A stretch of DNA of 64,000 bases, taken from NCBI RefSeq assembly GCF_001644225.1, contig NZ_LSTV01000001.1, forward strand, positions 992,001 through 1,056,000, written 5' to 3'. The notes beneath the pieces are model-generated. The model ran no database searches and had not been told where the DNA came from. It worked only from the letters and a program-made list of their open reading frames with translations. Of this stretch, positions 29,650 through 39,999 are shown in pieces. Source of the stretch: Microbacterium oleivorans (GTDB lineage Bacteria > Actinomycetota > Actinomycetes > Actinomycetales > Microbacteriaceae). A program made the position numbers and the translations under genes. Each line of letters starts with the position of its first letter. The stretch's first letter is position 1.

Positions 29650-30961
29650 CGAGGATTTTCCGGATCTTCTCGAGGCGGGCGAAGATGTCACGCTCGACGC
29701 CGCGCGAGGTCGGCTCGTAATAGCGTCGGCCGCGCAGCTCGTCCGGGAGGTACTGCTGGGTGGCGACGCCCACGTCGAGGTCGTGCGGGTAGACGTAGCC
29801 CTTGCCGTGACCGAGGCGTTTGGCTCCCGCGTAGTGCGCGTCGCGCAGGTGCACCGGCACCCGCCCGAAGCCGCCCGCGCGGACGTCCGCGATCGCGGCG
29901 TTGATGGCGTTGTACGCCGCGTTGGACTTCGCCGTCGTCGCCAGGTACGCCGTCGCCTCCGCGAGCGGGATGCGGCCCTCCGGCATCCCGATGAAGGCCA
30001 CGGCGTCGGCGGCCGCGACCGCGATCTGCAGCGCCTGCGGATCGGCGAGGCCGATGTCCTCGGCGGCCGAGATCACGAGCCGTCGCGCGATGAAGCGCGG
30101 GTCCTCCCCCGCTTCGATCATGCGGGCGAGGTAGTGCATGGCGGCATCCGGATCCGAACCGCGGATCGACTTGATGAACGCGCTGATGACGTCGTAGTGC
30201 TCGTCGCCCTGCCGGTCGTAGCGCAGGAGAGCGCGGTCGACGGCCTGGGCGACATGCTCGGCGGTGATGACAGGGGCGTCCTCCCCGGGCTCCGCCATGG
30301 CCGCGGCGGCCTCCAGCGAGGTGAGGGCGCGGCGCGCGTCGCCCGAGGCGAGGTGGACCAGCGCGGCACGTGCGTCGTCCGAAAGCTCGACGGCCCCGGC
30401 GAGTCCGCGAGCGTCGGTCACGGCGCGGTCGATCAGCATGCCGAGGTCGGCGTCCGTCAGCGGCTGCAGGGTGAGCAGGAGCGAGCGCGAGAGGAGCGGC
30501 GAGATCACCGAGAACGAGGGGTTCTCCGTGGTCGCGGCGATGAGGATGACCCATCCGTTCTCGACGCCGGGCAGCAGGGCGTCCTGCTGCGCCTTGTTGA
30601 ATCGGTGGATCTCGTCGAGGAACAGGATGGTCGACGTCCCGTACAGGTCGCGCTGGGTCATCGCCTCCTGCATGACCTCGCGCACGTCCTTCACGCCCGC
30701 GGTCACCGCGGACAGTTCGACGAACCGACGGCCCGACGTCCGCGCGATGGCCTGGGCGAGCGTCGTCTTGCCCGTGCCGGGCGGGCCCCAGAGGATCACC
30801 GACACGGCTCCGGTCGTCGCACGGCCGGGGTCGGCGAGAGCCACGAGCGGAGAGCCGGGGCGCAACAGGTGCGTCTGCCCTGCGACCTCGTCGAGCGATG
30901 CGGGCCGCATCCTCACGGCCAGCGGCGTCGCACCACGGAAAAGCGCGTCACTCTGGGCCAT
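29642..30961 (-). CDS. rarA: replication-associated recombination protein A (MgsA/RarA AAA+ ATPase)
   Basis: 439 aa AAA+ ATPase acting at stalled forks with SSB. Walker A LWGPPGTGKTTLAQAIAR near residue 55, Walker B ILFLDEIHRFNKAQQDALLP, sensor ATTENPSFSVISPLLSR, and the C-terminal tetramerisation domain (DVGVATQQYLPDELRGRRYYEPTSRGVE). The ATG at 30961 lies 6 nt after a TAGCCT box, so the transcript may be leaderless, though the intervening G-run could act as an RBS. Confidence 0.93.
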   Translation of the reverse strand: MAQSDALFRGATPLAVRMRPASLDEVAGQTHLLRPGSPLVALADPGRATTGAVSVILWGPPGTGKTTLAQAIARTSGRRFVELSAVTAGVKDVREVMQEAMTQRDLYGTSTILFLDEIHRFNKAQQDALLPGVENGWVILIAATTENPSFSVISPLLSRSLLLTLQPLTDADLGMLIDRAVTDARGLAGAVELSDDARAALVHLASGDARRALTSLEAAAAMAEPGEDAPVITAEHVAQAVDRALLRYDRQGDEHYDVISAFIKSIRGSDPDAAMHYLARMIEAGEDPRFIARRLVISAAEDIGLADPQALQIAVAAADAVAFIGMPEGRIPLAEATAYLATTAKSNAAYNAINAAIADVRAGGFGRVPVHLRDAHYAGAKRLGHGKGYVYPHDLDVGVATQQYLPDELRGRRYYEPTSRGVERDIFARLEKIRKILGD

Positions 30962-31090
30962 CCCCCCAGGCTAACCGCCCCCGCCGACATCGTGCCGAGG
31001 CGGCGGGTCTCCGGTTTGGAACGGATGCCGGGGACTGAATACTCTGCAGATGGCCGCGCGGGCGTGCGCGGCGCCGACGAGAGGATCACC

Positions 31091-31417
31091 GTGGCTGCGG
31101 GCAGGGGCAAGGGGCGCGACAGCGCGCAGGAGCGCGAGCGAGCCCGACTGTATGAGGCGCGGCGCCGGTTCCACGCCTCCGTCATCCAGCGCAGGCGCCG
31201 GGACAACCTGATCGCGGGCGTCGCCGGCGGCCTCCTGATCGCCGCGCTGCTGGGTGCGCAGGTCGCCTATTACACGCTCGGGCCGGGCATGCCGGAGCCG
31301 GCGCCGACACCCACCGCGCCCGCCTCCCCCAGCGGGACGCCCACCCCGGGACCGAGCGGGTCGCCGACGCCGTCCCCCACGCCGTCGGGCTCGCCGACCC
31401 CCTCTCCGACCCCGTGA
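31091..31417 (+). CDS. single-pass membrane protein with Pro/Ser/Thr-rich repeat tail
   Basis: 108 aa from the GTG at 31091 (AGAGGA RBS 6 nt upstream). A basic cytoplasmic N-terminus (RERARLYEARRRFHASVIQRRRRD) is followed by one transmembrane helix (LIAGVAGGLLIAALLGAQVAYYTLG, residues ~41-65). The tail is then built from repeated PTP/SGTP/SGSPTPSPTP units, which would be external and extended. Such low-complexity tails are often wall-spanning and O-glycosylated in Actinobacteria. No function can be read from it. Confidence 0.6.
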   Translation: MAAGRGKGRDSAQERERARLYEARRRFHASVIQRRRRDNLIAGVAGGLLIAALLGAQVAYYTLGPGMPEPAPTPTAPASPSGTPTPGPSGSPTPSPTPSGSPTPSPTP

Positions 31418-31426
31418 CCGCCGTAC

Positions 31427-31432
31427 TAGGCT
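31427..31432 (+). promoter_or_regulatory. promoter of the DUF349 gene, -10 box
   Basis: TAGGCT, 53 nt before the chosen GTG and just after the stop of the preceding gene. Same hexamer as at ruvA, zapE and the thiolase gene in this window. Confidence 0.35.
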
Positions 31433-31484
31433 GAGTCACTAATCCGACCCCCATGCGGCGCATGCCGCCGACGAGGTGACCCCC

Positions 31485-32738
31485 GTGAGTTCCGCCACCC
31501 CTGAATCCGCCGAGACCCAGCCGTGGGGCCGCGTCGACGACGACGGCACCGTTTCCGTCCGTGAGGGCGAGCAGTGGCGTGTCGTCGGGCAGTACCCCGA
31601 CGGCACCCCCGAAGAGGCGCTGGCCTACTTCGAGCGCAAGTTCGCCGACCTCGCCTCCGAGGTGACGCTCCTCGAAGTGCGCCATCGTCGCGGCGGCGCC
31701 TCGGCATCCGACCTCCGTTCCACGGCACGCACCATCCGGGAGCGCCTGGACGGTGCCGCCGCCGTCGGCGACCTGGCCGCGCTCGAAGCCCGCGTGACGG
31801 CGCTCGAAGGCGCCCTCTCCGAGGCGAGCGCCGAGGAGGCCCAGGCTCAGCGTGCCGCAGTGGATGCCGCGGTGGCCGAGCGCGAGTCGATCGTCGCCGA
31901 GATCGAGGCGATCGCCGCGAAGGACCCCCGCTCCATCCAGTGGAAGCAGACGACCGCGGACGTGGCCGCCCTGTTCGCCCGCTGGCAGGAGCACCAGAGC
32001 AGCGGCCCGCGCCTGCCGAAGGCCGTCGGTCAGCAGCTCTGGAAGCGGTTCCGCGACGCCCGCGCGGTGATCGACAAGAACCGCCGCGAGTTCTACTCGA
32101 GCCTCGACGAACAGCACAAGGCCGCCCGCGACGCGAAGACCCGCCTGGTCGAGCGCGCCGAGGCCCTCGCGCCGCAGGGTGAGGACGGCATCGCCGCCTA
32201 CCGCACGCTCCTCGACCAGTGGAAGTCCGCCGGTCGCGCGGGCAAGAAGGCCGACGACGCGCTGTGGGCCCGCTTCAAGGCCGCCGGCGACGTGCTCTAC
32301 GGGGCGCGCATCGAACGCGAGAACGCCGACGTCGAGGCATCCAAGGAGAAGATCGAGGCCAAGCGCGCTCTCCTCGACGAGGCCGCGGGCGTCGCGAAGG
32401 AGAAGGACAACGGCAAGGCGCGCGCTCTCCTCACCAACATCCAGCGCCAGTGGGATGAGATCGGTCGGGTCTTCCCGCGCGACACGGAGCGCGGCCTGGA
32501 CGACCAGCTCCGCAAGGTCGAGACCGCGCTGAAGGCGCGCGAGGACGAGGACTGGAAGCGCAACAACCCCGAGACGAAGGCGCGTCAGAACGATATGACG
32601 AGCCAGCTCCAGGATGCCATCTCCAAGCTCGAGGACGAGCTCGCCGCCGCCGAGGCCTCGAAGGACAAGGCCGCGATCGCCAAGGCGAAGGACGCCCTCG
32701 AAGCCCGCAAGGGCTGGCTGCGCGCCCTCGGCGGCTGA
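31485..32738 (+). CDS. DUF349 domain-containing protein
   Basis: 417 aa from the GTG at 31485 (GAGG at RBS distance; a GTG nine bases upstream would place that RBS inside the coding region). Predicted almost wholly helical and highly charged, with three DUF349 three-helix repeats recognised by W-x3-F/W patterns (IQWKQTTADVAALFARWQEH; LLDQWKSAGRAGKKADDALWARFKAAGD; QWDEIGRVFPRD). C-terminus is coiled coil. Family function is unsettled; the bacterial members are cytoplasmic. Confidence 0.85.
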   Translation: MSSATPESAETQPWGRVDDDGTVSVREGEQWRVVGQYPDGTPEEALAYFERKFADLASEVTLLEVRHRRGGASASDLRSTARTIRERLDGAAAVGDLAALEARVTALEGALSEASAEEAQAQRAAVDAAVAERESIVAEIEAIAAKDPRSIQWKQTTADVAALFARWQEHQSSGPRLPKAVGQQLWKRFRDARAVIDKNRREFYSSLDEQHKAARDAKTRLVERAEALAPQGEDGIAAYRTLLDQWKSAGRAGKKADDALWARFKAAGDVLYGARIERENADVEASKEKIEAKRALLDEAAGVAKEKDNGKARALLTNIQRQWDEIGRVFPRDTERGLDDQLRKVETALKAREDEDWKRNNPETKARQNDMTSQLQDAISKLEDELAAAEASKDKAAIAKAKDALEARKGWLRALGG

Positions 32739-32831
32739 CCGCCTCCGACACAGCACCGACGCCCCGGCGGGATTCTCCACAGAGTCCCGCCGCGGCGTCG
32801 TCGTCTCGGCGCGGTGTCGCAGACTGCCCTC

Positions 32832-33383
32832 ATGTGGCCGTTCCTCTACTTCACCGATGACCGCCTGTCGACCGCCGAGTTGACCGCGGCCCGCCTGGAC
32901 GGAGACCTCGTCGAGATCGGCGAGGCGTTCATGCCCGCCGACGCCGTCGAGACGCGCGAACTGCGCGCGGCCTCGTTCCGCGGCGTCGCCGGGGTCCACC
33001 GGGCCGTCACGCACGCGAGCGCGGCGTGGGTGCACGGGGCGATCCCCGAACCGCCCCTCATCCAGACCCTGCAGCGTGCCGGCCGGACGCGGGCCGCCGT
33101 CCCCGTCGACACCCGCATCCGCTTCCGCGACGTGGCACTCCCCGCCTCCGACGTCGAGACGATCAGCGGCGTGGCTGTGACGACGCCGGTGCGCACCCTC
33201 GTCGACCTCGTCCGAGACGCCGTCGTCGGCGCGGGGCCGTCACAGCTGGTCGACGACGTCTTGGCGTGGCGCCCGGAGCTCCTCGCGGATGCGCTCAGCT
33301 GGATCGAGACCGCCGGACCGGTCCACCACAAACGGGCGGCTGCCGCCGAACTCCGGCGGCGTCAGGACGAGGTGACCCGGTAG
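32832..33383 (+). CDS. AbiEi-like hypothetical protein
   Basis: 183 aa from the ATG at 32832, 6 nt after CAGACT, so possibly leaderless. The middle carries the motif [20 protein letters not shown], typical of the winged-helix proteins annotated as AbiEi antitoxin-like or found N-terminal to DUF559. No nuclease domain follows here. The last 22 bp overlap the 3' end of relA on the other strand. Function unknown; it may be a stand-alone relative of the protein at 16369. Confidence 0.6.
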   Translation: MWPFLYFTDDRLSTAELTAARLDGDLVEIGEAFMPADAVETRELRAASFRGVAGVHRAVTHASAAWVHGAIPEPPLIQTLQRAGRTRAAVPVDTRIRFRDVALPASDVETISGVAVTTPVRTLVDLVRDAVVGAGPSQLVDDVLAWRPELLADALSWIETAGPVHHKRAAAAELRRRQDEVTR

Positions 33384-35629
33384 ACGTCGTACACGGCGTC
33401 GATCCGGCGGACGGCGTTCAGCACGCGGTCGAGGTGCACCGTGTCACCCATCTCGAAGACGTAGCGGCTGAGGGCGAGGCGGTCGTTGGTCGTCTGAACG
33501 GATGCCGAGAGGATGTTCACGTGGTGCTCGCTGAGCACCCGCGTGATGTCGCTCAGCAGGCCCGACCGGTCGAGCGCCTCGACCTGGATGTGCACGAGGA
33601 ACACGCTCTTCGACGTCGGCGCCCACGACACCTCGATCAGCCGATCGGGCTGGTCGCGCAGCGCGGCCGCGTTCGTGCAGTCCGCGCGGTGGACCGAGAC
33701 CCCGCTGCCACGCGTGACGAACCCGACGATCTCGTCTCCCGGCACCGGCGTGCAGCACTTTGCGAGCTTCACGAGGATGTCGGGAGCACCCCGCACCAGC
33801 ACGCCGGAGTCGCCGCCGCGCGGCGCCTTCGACCGTCCCACGGCGGGAAGGTCGATCGGTCCGGTGGAGGTGTCCTCCTCCTCCGAACGCACGAGCGCGG
33901 TGACCTTCTCGATCACGGACTGCGTCGAGACGTGTCCTTCGCCGACCGCGGCGTAGAGGGCGGTGACGTCCTCGTAGCGCAACTGGTGGGCCACCGCGGT
34001 GAAGGAATCCTGGCTCATCAGACGCTGCAGCGGCAGGTTCTGGCGGCGCATCGCACGGGCGATCGCGTCCTTGCCCTGCTCGACGGCCTCGTCGCGGCGC
34101 TCCTTCGTGAACCAGCCGCGGATCTTGTTGCGCGCCCGGGTGCTCTTGACGAACGCCAGCCAGTCCTGGCTCGGCCCGGCATCCGGGTTCTTCGAGGTGA
34201 ACACCTCGACGACGTCGCCGGAGTGGAGTTCGGACTCGAGCGGCACGAGGCGGCCGTTGACCTTCGCGCCCATAGTGCGGTGGCCGATCTCGGTGTGGAC
34301 GGCGTACGCGAAGTCGACGGGGGTCGCCCCGGCCGGAAGACCGATGACTCGTCCCTTCGGCGTGAAGACGTAGACCTCCTTCGCACCGATCTCGAACCGG
34401 AGCGAGTCGAGGAACTCCCCCGGATCGGCCGTCTCGGCCTGCCAGTCCGAGATGTGCGCCAGCCAGGCCATGTCCTGGTCGATGGCCTTGGAGTCGGCCT
34501 TGCCGCCGGCGATCTGCTCCTTGTACTTCCAGTGCGCCGCCACACCGTACTCGGCCTGCTGGTGCATCTCGTGGGTGCGGATCTGGATCTCGACCGTGCG
34601 CCCGCCGGGACCGATCACGGTCGTGTGCAGGGACTGGTAGAGGTTGAACTTCGGCGTGGCGATGTAGTCCTTGAACCGCCCGGGGATGGGGGTCCACCGC
34701 GCGTGGATCGCGCCGAGCACGGCGTAGCAGTCGCGGACGGTGTTCACCATGATCCGGATGCCGATGAGGTCGTAGATGTCGTCGAACTCGCGACCGCGGA
34801 CCACCATCTTCTGGTACACGGAGTAGAGCTGCTTCGGCCGCCCCATGACACGACCGCGGATACGGAGATCGCGTAGGTCCGTCTCCACGGCGTCGATGAC
34901 CGTGTGCACGTACTGCTCGCGCTGCGGCGTGCGCTGCTTGACCAGCGAGTCGATCTCGGCGTAGAGCTTCGGGTGCAGGACCGCGAACGAGAGGTCCTCG
35001 AGTTCGCTCTTCGCGGTCTGGATGCCGAGGCGATGCGCCAGCGGCGCGTAGATCTCGAGGGTCTCGCGGGCCTTCTTGGCCGCCTTCTCGGGCGGAACGA
35101 AGCCCCACGTGCGCGCATTGTGAAGGCGGTCGGCGAGCTTGATGAGGAGCACGCGGATGTCCTTCGACATCGCGACGATCATCTTCCGCACGGTCTCGGC
35201 CTGTGCCGCATCGCCGTACTTGACCTTGTCGAGCTTCGTGACGCCGTCCACGAGCATCGCGACCTCGTCGCCGAAATCCGCCGTCAACTGGTCGAGCGAG
35301 TAGTCGGTGTCCTCGACCGTGTCGTGCAGGAGCGCCGCCGCGATGGCGCGGGGACCGAGGCCGAGCTCGGCGAGGATCTGCGCGACGGCGAGGGGGTGCG
35401 TGATGTACGGCTCGCCGCTCTGACGCTTCTGCGACGCGTGCGCCTTCGCGGCGGTGCGGTAGGCCCGCTCCACGATCGCGATGTCGCCCTTGGGGTGGTG
35501 CATGCGCACCGTGCGCATGAGCTCCTCGAGCGCGTCCCGCGAGGGGGCGCGGGAGAAGATGCGCGGTACGAGCCGGCGCAGCGACTGGCCCCCGGTCGCG
35601 GTTCCTGTCGGGGTGACCGCTTCAGCCAT
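33362..35629 (-). CDS. relA: bifunctional (p)ppGpp synthetase/hydrolase (Rel)
   Basis: 755 aa stringent-response enzyme. HD hydrolase domain at ~70-220 with [14 protein letters not shown] intact, synthetase domain with [33 protein letters not shown] domain ([32 protein letters not shown]), then a zinc-finger/helical region with [13 protein letters not shown] and C-terminal ACT ([26 protein letters not shown]). Both activities should be present. A TAGGAT box at 35675-35680 gives a ~45-nt leader. Canonical position after secF. Confidence 0.96.
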   Translation of the reverse strand: MAEAVTPTGTATGGQSLRRLVPRIFSRAPSRDALEELMRTVRMHHPKGDIAIVERAYRTAAKAHASQKRQSGEPYITHPLAVAQILAELGLGPRAIAAALLHDTVEDTDYSLDQLTADFGDEVAMLVDGVTKLDKVKYGDAAQAETVRKMIVAMSKDIRVLLIKLADRLHNARTWGFVPPEKAAKKARETLEIYAPLAHRLGIQTAKSELEDLSFAVLHPKLYAEIDSLVKQRTPQREQYVHTVIDAVETDLRDLRIRGRVMGRPKQLYSVYQKMVVRGREFDDIYDLIGIRIMVNTVRDCYAVLGAIHARWTPIPGRFKDYIATPKFNLYQSLHTTVIGPGGRTVEIQIRTHEMHQQAEYGVAAHWKYKEQIAGGKADSKAIDQDMAWLAHISDWQAETADPGEFLDSLRFEIGAKEVYVFTPKGRVIGLPAGATPVDFAYAVHTEIGHRTMGAKVNGRLVPLESELHSGDVVEVFTSKNPDAGPSQDWLAFVKSTRARNKIRGWFTKERRDEAVEQGKDAIARAMRRQNLPLQRLMSQDSFTAVAHQLRYEDVTALYAAVGEGHVSTQSVIEKVTALVRSEEEDTSTGPIDLPAVGRSKAPRGGDSGVLVRGAPDILVKLAKCCTPVPGDEIVGFVTRGSGVSVHRADCTNAAALRDQPDRLIEVSWAPTSKSVFLVHIQVEALDRSGLLSDITRVLSEHHVNILSASVQTTNDRLALSRYVFEMGDTVHLDRVLNAVRRIDAVYDVYRVTSS

Positions 35630-35698
35630 GCGATCGCCTCCCGTCTGTCCGCACGCGCGTGGAACTGGAGGACAATCCTACGCCCGCGCGCATCCGGG

Positions 35699-36688
35699 TC
35701 AGACCGCGGCGACGGCGGCCGAACGAGCCTCGATGACGCGCTGATCCCGCGCCTTGAGGTCGGACTCGTTCTCGCGCAGCAGCGAGTACAGCGGGGCCGC
35801 GACAAACAGCGTGGAGTAGGCCGCGACGATCGTTCCGACGAAGATCGAGAGCGAGATGTCGGTGAGCGTCTGCGCACCGAGCCACAGGGCGCCGATGAAG
35901 AGGATCGCTCCCGTCGGCAGCACTGCCACGACGGTCGTGTTGATCGAGCGGACGAGCGTCTGGTTCACCGCGAGGTTGACCGACTCGCCGAACGTCCTCC
36001 CGGACTTCTCCCCGTCTTCGAACGTGTTCTCGCGGATCTTGTCGAACACGACCGTCGTGTCATACAGCGAGTACGACAGGATCGTGAGGAAGCCGATGAC
36101 GGCCGCCGGGGAGATCTCGAACCCGAACAGGGCGTACACCCCGACCGTCACGACGAGCACGTCGACGAGACCGATCATCGCCGCGACGGACATCTTCCAC
36201 GTGCGGAAGTACAGCGCCAGGATCAGGAACGTCAGCACGAGGAAGATCGCCAGACCCCACAGCGACTGCCGGGTGACGCTCTCACCCCAGCTCGGACCGA
36301 TGAAGGACGAGCTCACGCTGTCATCCGGGACGTCGAACGCCTCCACGAGGGCGGAGGTCACTTCACGCGTCTCGAGCTCGCCGAGCTGGTCGGTCTGGAT
36401 GCGGAGGCTGTCGTCGCCGACCGTCGTGACGCGGGTCGCGGCATCCGGGACGACGGACTGCACCGCGTCGGTCGCACGCAACTGATCCGGGGATGCCACG
36501 TCGTTGACGGTGAACTGCGAGCCGCCCGTGAACTCGATCGAGAACTGGATGGGGCGGAAGACGGGGACCAGCGCCGAACCGATCACGAGGATCGCGGCGA
36601 TGAGGAACCACAACCGGCGACGGCCGACGAACGGGAAGGAGACCTTCCCCGTGTACAGGTCGTTACCGAAATCGTTCATGGAGCGCAT
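35699..36688 (-). CDS. secF: protein translocase subunit SecF
   Basis: 329 aa. Six membrane segments with a large first periplasmic-side loop; SecD/SecF motifs FTGGSQFTVNDVA and YDTTVVFDKIRENTF. Uses the proton gradient with SecD to pull exported proteins. The ATG at 36688 shares one base with the secD stop (TGATG); a second in-frame ATG is three codons in. Confidence 0.95.
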   Translation of the reverse strand: MRSMNDFGNDLYTGKVSFPFVGRRRLWFLIAAILVIGSALVPVFRPIQFSIEFTGGSQFTVNDVASPDQLRATDAVQSVVPDAATRVTTVGDDSLRIQTDQLGELETREVTSALVEAFDVPDDSVSSSFIGPSWGESVTRQSLWGLAIFLVLTFLILALYFRTWKMSVAAMIGLVDVLVVTVGVYALFGFEISPAAVIGFLTILSYSLYDTTVVFDKIRENTFEDGEKSGRTFGESVNLAVNQTLVRSINTTVVAVLPTGAILFIGALWLGAQTLTDISLSIFVGTIVAAYSTLFVAAPLYSLLRENESDLKARDQRVIEARSAAVAAV

Positions 36689-38403
36689 CAGTCGTCCCCC
36701 TCCCCTGCGGAGCGGGTATCGCCGCTCTGCTGCGCGAGCTTGCGCTCGGCGATCGTCTGGCGGCGGACCGCCTCACTGCGGGACCTCGACGACCGCTTCT
36801 CGGATTGCGACTTGCCGCCGGCGGCCACCGGGGCGCGGAACTGCGCACGGCCGCGGTACACCGCGCCGAGCGCGGTCGGGTCGAGCCCGGACAGCTTGTG
36901 CCCACCCCCGAAGAACGACGTGCGCGCGAGCAGCTGCAGCACCGGGTGGGTGAAGAGCACGAAGATGAGCACGTCGATGACGGTCGTGAGACCCAGCGTG
37001 AAGGCGAAGCCCTTCACGGTCGCGTCGGCGAGGATGTAGAGCACCACGGCGGCGAGGATGTTGATCGACTTCGAGATGTAGATCGTCCGCTTGGCGCGTG
37101 CCCAGCCGTCCTCCACCGCACTCGTGATCGATTTGCCGTCGCGGAGTTCGTCTCGGATGCGCTCGAAGTAGACGATGAACGAGTCGGCGGTGAAGCCGAT
37201 CGTCACGATGAGGCCCGCGACACCGGCCAGCGAGAGGCGGAAGCCCATGCGCCAGGCGAGGATGCAGAGCGTGATGTAGGTCAGAATGCCCATCACGGCG
37301 AGCGAGGCGATGATGACCGAACCGAGCGCGCGGTAGACCACGAGCGAGTAGACCGCGACGAGGGCGAGGCCGATGAGGCCCGCGACGAGGCCGATCAGCA
37401 GCTGCTGGGAACCGAGCGTCGCCGAGATCGCGTTGCTACTCTGCACCTCGAAGCTCAGCGGCAGGGCACCGTACTTGAGCTGATCGGCGAGGGTCTTCGA
37501 GGTCTCCTGGTCGAAGTTGCCGGTGATCTGCGGCTTGCCGTCGGTGATGACCGCGTTCATCGACGGGGCGGAGATGACCTCGCCGTCGAGCACGAAGGCG
37601 AACTGGTTCTGCGGCGGCTGCAGGTTGAACAGACGCTGGCTGATCTCGCCGAAGGTCTTCGTCCCGGCGCTGTCGAAGACGATGTTGACGGCCCACTGAC
37701 CGTTCTGCGAGTTGAGGCCGTTCGTCGCGTCCGAGATGGCCGAACCGTCGAGTTCGACCGGTCCGAGCAGGTACTTCGCCGACCCGTCGGCGTCGCACGT
37801 GATGAGCGGCTGGTCGGCGGGCTCCTGTGCGGCGTCGTTCGCGGGGTTCGCGCAGTCGTAGGCGAGGAACTCGGCCTGGACCTCCTCTGTCGCCCACGAC
37901 AGGTCGCTGCCGTTGGTCGGCGACGGGGTGGGCGTCGCGTTCAGCGAGGGGCCCGGGGTCGGGTAGGGCGTCTCCTTGCCGTCGTCGCCGATGAAGGTGT
38001 TCGTCGGAGCGGCGGTGTAGAGCACCGCGCGCAGCTGCATCTGCGCCGAACGGCCGATGCGGTCGCGGGTCTCCTCGTCGGCGATGCCCGGGAGCTGGAC
38101 GACGATCTGGTTGCCCGCCTGCGTGGTGATGTCGGTCTCACCGACACCCGAGGCATCCACGCGCTGGCGGATGATCGAGACCGCCTGCTGCATCTGGTCG
38201 GCGGTGGGCTGCGCCCCCTCCTCCGTCTGCGCCTGCAGGATGATCTGCGTGCCGCCCTGCAGGTCGAGGGCGAGCTCGGGAACCCACGAGCTCCGCTCGA
38301 ACAGGTAGACGCCCGCGGCGTTCACACCGAAGAGGACGGCCGTCAGGGCCAGGAGTCCGATCAGAGCGCGCCACGCGCGGCGGACGGGAGTGGATGAAGC
38401 CAC
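36688..38403 (-). CDS. secD: protein translocase subunit SecD
   Basis: 571 aa. N-terminal helix (~13-33), large extracytoplasmic P1 region beginning LALDLQGGTQIILQAQ, and five C-terminal helices with AGLIVTIGFTADSFIVYFERIRDELRDGKS. A Pro/Thr/Ser-rich insertion (TPYPTPGPSLNATPTPSPTNG) and an added stretch with two cysteines lie in the P1 region. The C-terminal tail is basic and Arg/Ser-rich. Confidence 0.95.
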   Translation of the reverse strand: MASSTPVRRAWRALIGLLALTAVLFGVNAAGVYLFERSSWVPELALDLQGGTQIILQAQTEEGAQPTADQMQQAVSIIRQRVDASGVGETDITTQAGNQIVVQLPGIADEETRDRIGRSAQMQLRAVLYTAAPTNTFIGDDGKETPYPTPGPSLNATPTPSPTNGSDLSWATEEVQAEFLAYDCANPANDAAQEPADQPLITCDADGSAKYLLGPVELDGSAISDATNGLNSQNGQWAVNIVFDSAGTKTFGEISQRLFNLQPPQNQFAFVLDGEVISAPSMNAVITDGKPQITGNFDQETSKTLADQLKYGALPLSFEVQSSNAISATLGSQQLLIGLVAGLIGLALVAVYSLVVYRALGSVIIASLAVMGILTYITLCILAWRMGFRLSLAGVAGLIVTIGFTADSFIVYFERIRDELRDGKSITSAVEDGWARAKRTIYISKSINILAAVVLYILADATVKGFAFTLGLTTVIDVLIFVLFTHPVLQLLARTSFFGGGHKLSGLDPTALGAVYRGRAQFRAPVAAGGKSQSEKRSSRSRSEAVRRQTIAERKLAQQSGDTRSAGEGDD

Positions 38404-38441
38404 GGAGGGAACTTTCGTGAGGGGCCGCCGGAGCGGGGAGG

Positions 38442-38891
38442 TCAGGCCTTGGGCTTGTCGTCCGCGTCGGGCGTACCGTCGACGGGACGGATCTCCGCAT
38501 CGGTCTCGTCGCGGGAGACGATCACGTCGTCACCGGGGACCTGCTCGGTCTCATCGACGACGGGCTCCTCCTCCTCGACGGCGCGCAGGATCGCCTGGCT
38601 GTGGACCTCGACGACCATGCCCGGGGCGAGCTCGACGTGGGCAGGCTTCGAGAGGTCGGTCGGGTCGTACTCGACGATCGTCCCGTAGAGGCCGCCCTGG
38701 AGCAGCACCTTCACGCCGGGCACCATCTGCAGGGCCTTCTTCTCCTGCTCCTCCTTCATCCGCTTCGTGCGACGACGCGAGCTGATGAACATGAAGACGA
38801 GCAGACCCGCCAGCAGGATGAGCAGGCCGTAGTCCGTGAAGAAGTTGCCTCCGGTGGCCTGCGTGGTGTTCTGCTGGGAGAGAAGCAACAT
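38442..38891 (-). CDS. yajC: preprotein translocase subunit YajC
   Basis: 149 aa. One N-terminal membrane helix (LLILLAGLLVFMFI, ~27-40), RRRTKRMKEEQEKKALQMVPGVKVLLQGGLYGTIVEYD, then an acidic tail longer than in E. coli. Partner of SecDF. AAAGGCGGA RBS. Confidence 0.92.
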   Translation of the reverse strand: MLLLSQQNTTQATGGNFFTDYGLLILLAGLLVFMFISSRRRTKRMKEEQEKKALQMVPGVKVLLQGGLYGTIVEYDPTDLSKPAHVELAPGMVVEVHSQAILRAVEEEEPVVDETEQVPGDDVIVSRDETDAEIRPVDGTPDADDKPKA

Positions 38892-38966
38892 GAACGGGTG
38901 TCCGCCTTTCGGGTGGGCACGCCGCAGCGATGCGGCGAAGAGGGTGGGAGGCCGAAGCCTTCAGCG

Positions 38967-38972
38967 ATTATA
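38967..38972 (-). promoter_or_regulatory. yajC-secD-secF promoter, -10 box inside the end of ruvB
   Basis: A perfect TATAAT on the minus strand overlapping the ruvB stop codon, about 75 nt before the yajC start. It would uncouple the Sec genes from the ruv operon. No good -35 is seen, so activity is uncertain. Confidence 0.4.
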
Positions 38973-39999
38973 GGTCATCGAGGGTCAGCGCCCCGTCGTG
39001 GCGGAGGATGCCCAGGTGCGCGTACGCCTCGGGGGTCGCGACGCGCCCGCGGGGGGTGCGCCCCATGAAGCCGATGCGCACGAGGTAGGGCTCGACGACC
39101 GATTCGATGGTGTCGGCCTCCTCCCCCACCGTCACCGCGAGGGTGTTGAGCCCCACGGGACCGCCGCGGAAGCGGCGTACGAGGGCGTCGAGGACGGCTC
39201 GGTCGAGCCGGTCGAGCCCCAGATCGTCGACGTCGTACAGGTCGAGCGCGGCGGACACGTCCGCCGTCGTCGCCTGCGTCGAGGAGCCGCCGTGGACCAC
39301 GACGTAGTCCCGCACCCGGCGCAGCAGCCGATTCGCGATGCGGGGTGTGCCGCGCGACCGACGCGCGATCTCGGCGCGGGATGCCGCCGGCAGGTCGACG
39401 TCGAGCATCACCGCCGAACGGGCGATGACCTGCTCGAGCTCGATCGGCTCATAGTACTCGAGGTGGGCGGTGAAGCCGAACCGGTCGCGCAGCGGGTTCG
39501 GCAGCATTCCCGACCGCGTCGTCGCGCCGACGAGGGTGAAGGGAGCGAGATCGAGCGGGATGCTGGTGGCCCCGGCCCCCTTGCCGACCATGATGTCGAC
39601 CCGGAAGTCCTCCATCGCGAGGTACAGCATCTCCTCGGCCGAGCGCGCCATCCGGTGGATCTCGTCGATGAAGAGGACCTCGCCGGGCACCAGGCTCGAC
39701 AGCAGGGCGGCGAGATCTCCGGCGTGCTGGATCGCGGGACCGCTCGACATCCGCAGAGGACGCTCGCTCTCGTGCGCGACGATCATCGCGAGGGTGGTCT
39801 TGCCGAGCCCCGGAGGGCCCGACAGCAGGATGTGGTCGGCCGGACGCTGCTGGATGCGGGCGGCATCCAACAGCAACTGCAGCTGCCCGCGCACCTTCAT
39901 CTGACCGACGAACTCGGCGAGCGACCCCGGGCGCAGCGCGCCTTCGACGGCGAGTTCGCCCTCGTCCTCGGGAAGGCGCTGGTCGCGGGCCTCAGACAC
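38968..39999 (-). CDS. ruvB: Holliday junction branch migration helicase RuvB
   Basis: 343 aa AAA+ motor. Walker [21 protein letters not shown], Walker [20 protein letters not shown], sensor [19 protein letters not shown]-terminal winged helix ([17 protein letters not shown]). The GTG at 39999 overlaps the ruvA stop by 8 bp. Confidence 0.96.
   Translation of the reverse strand: MSEARDQRLPEDEGELAVEGALRPGSLAEFVGQMKVRGQLQLLLDAARIQQRPADHILLSGPPGLGKTTLAMIVAHESERPLRMSSGPAIQHAGDLAALLSSLVPGEVLFIDEIHRMARSAEEMLYLAMEDFRVDIMVGKGAGATSIPLDLAPFTLVGATTRSGMLPNPLRDRFGFTAHLEYYEPIELEQVIARSAVMLDVDLPAASRAEIARRSRGTPRIANRLLRRVRDYVVVHGGSSTQATTADVSAALDLYDVDDLGLDRLDRAVLDALVRRFRGGPVGLNTLAVTVGEEADTIESVVEPYLVRIGFMGRTPRGRVATPEAYAHLGILRHDGALTLDDL

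Noticed and set aside
38900..38960. possible terminator between ruvB and yajC
   Set aside because: The local GCCGCA/TGCGGC repeat (CGCCGCAGCGATGCGGCG) is a short hairpin without a T-run and lies within the yajC leader after the TATAAT box.
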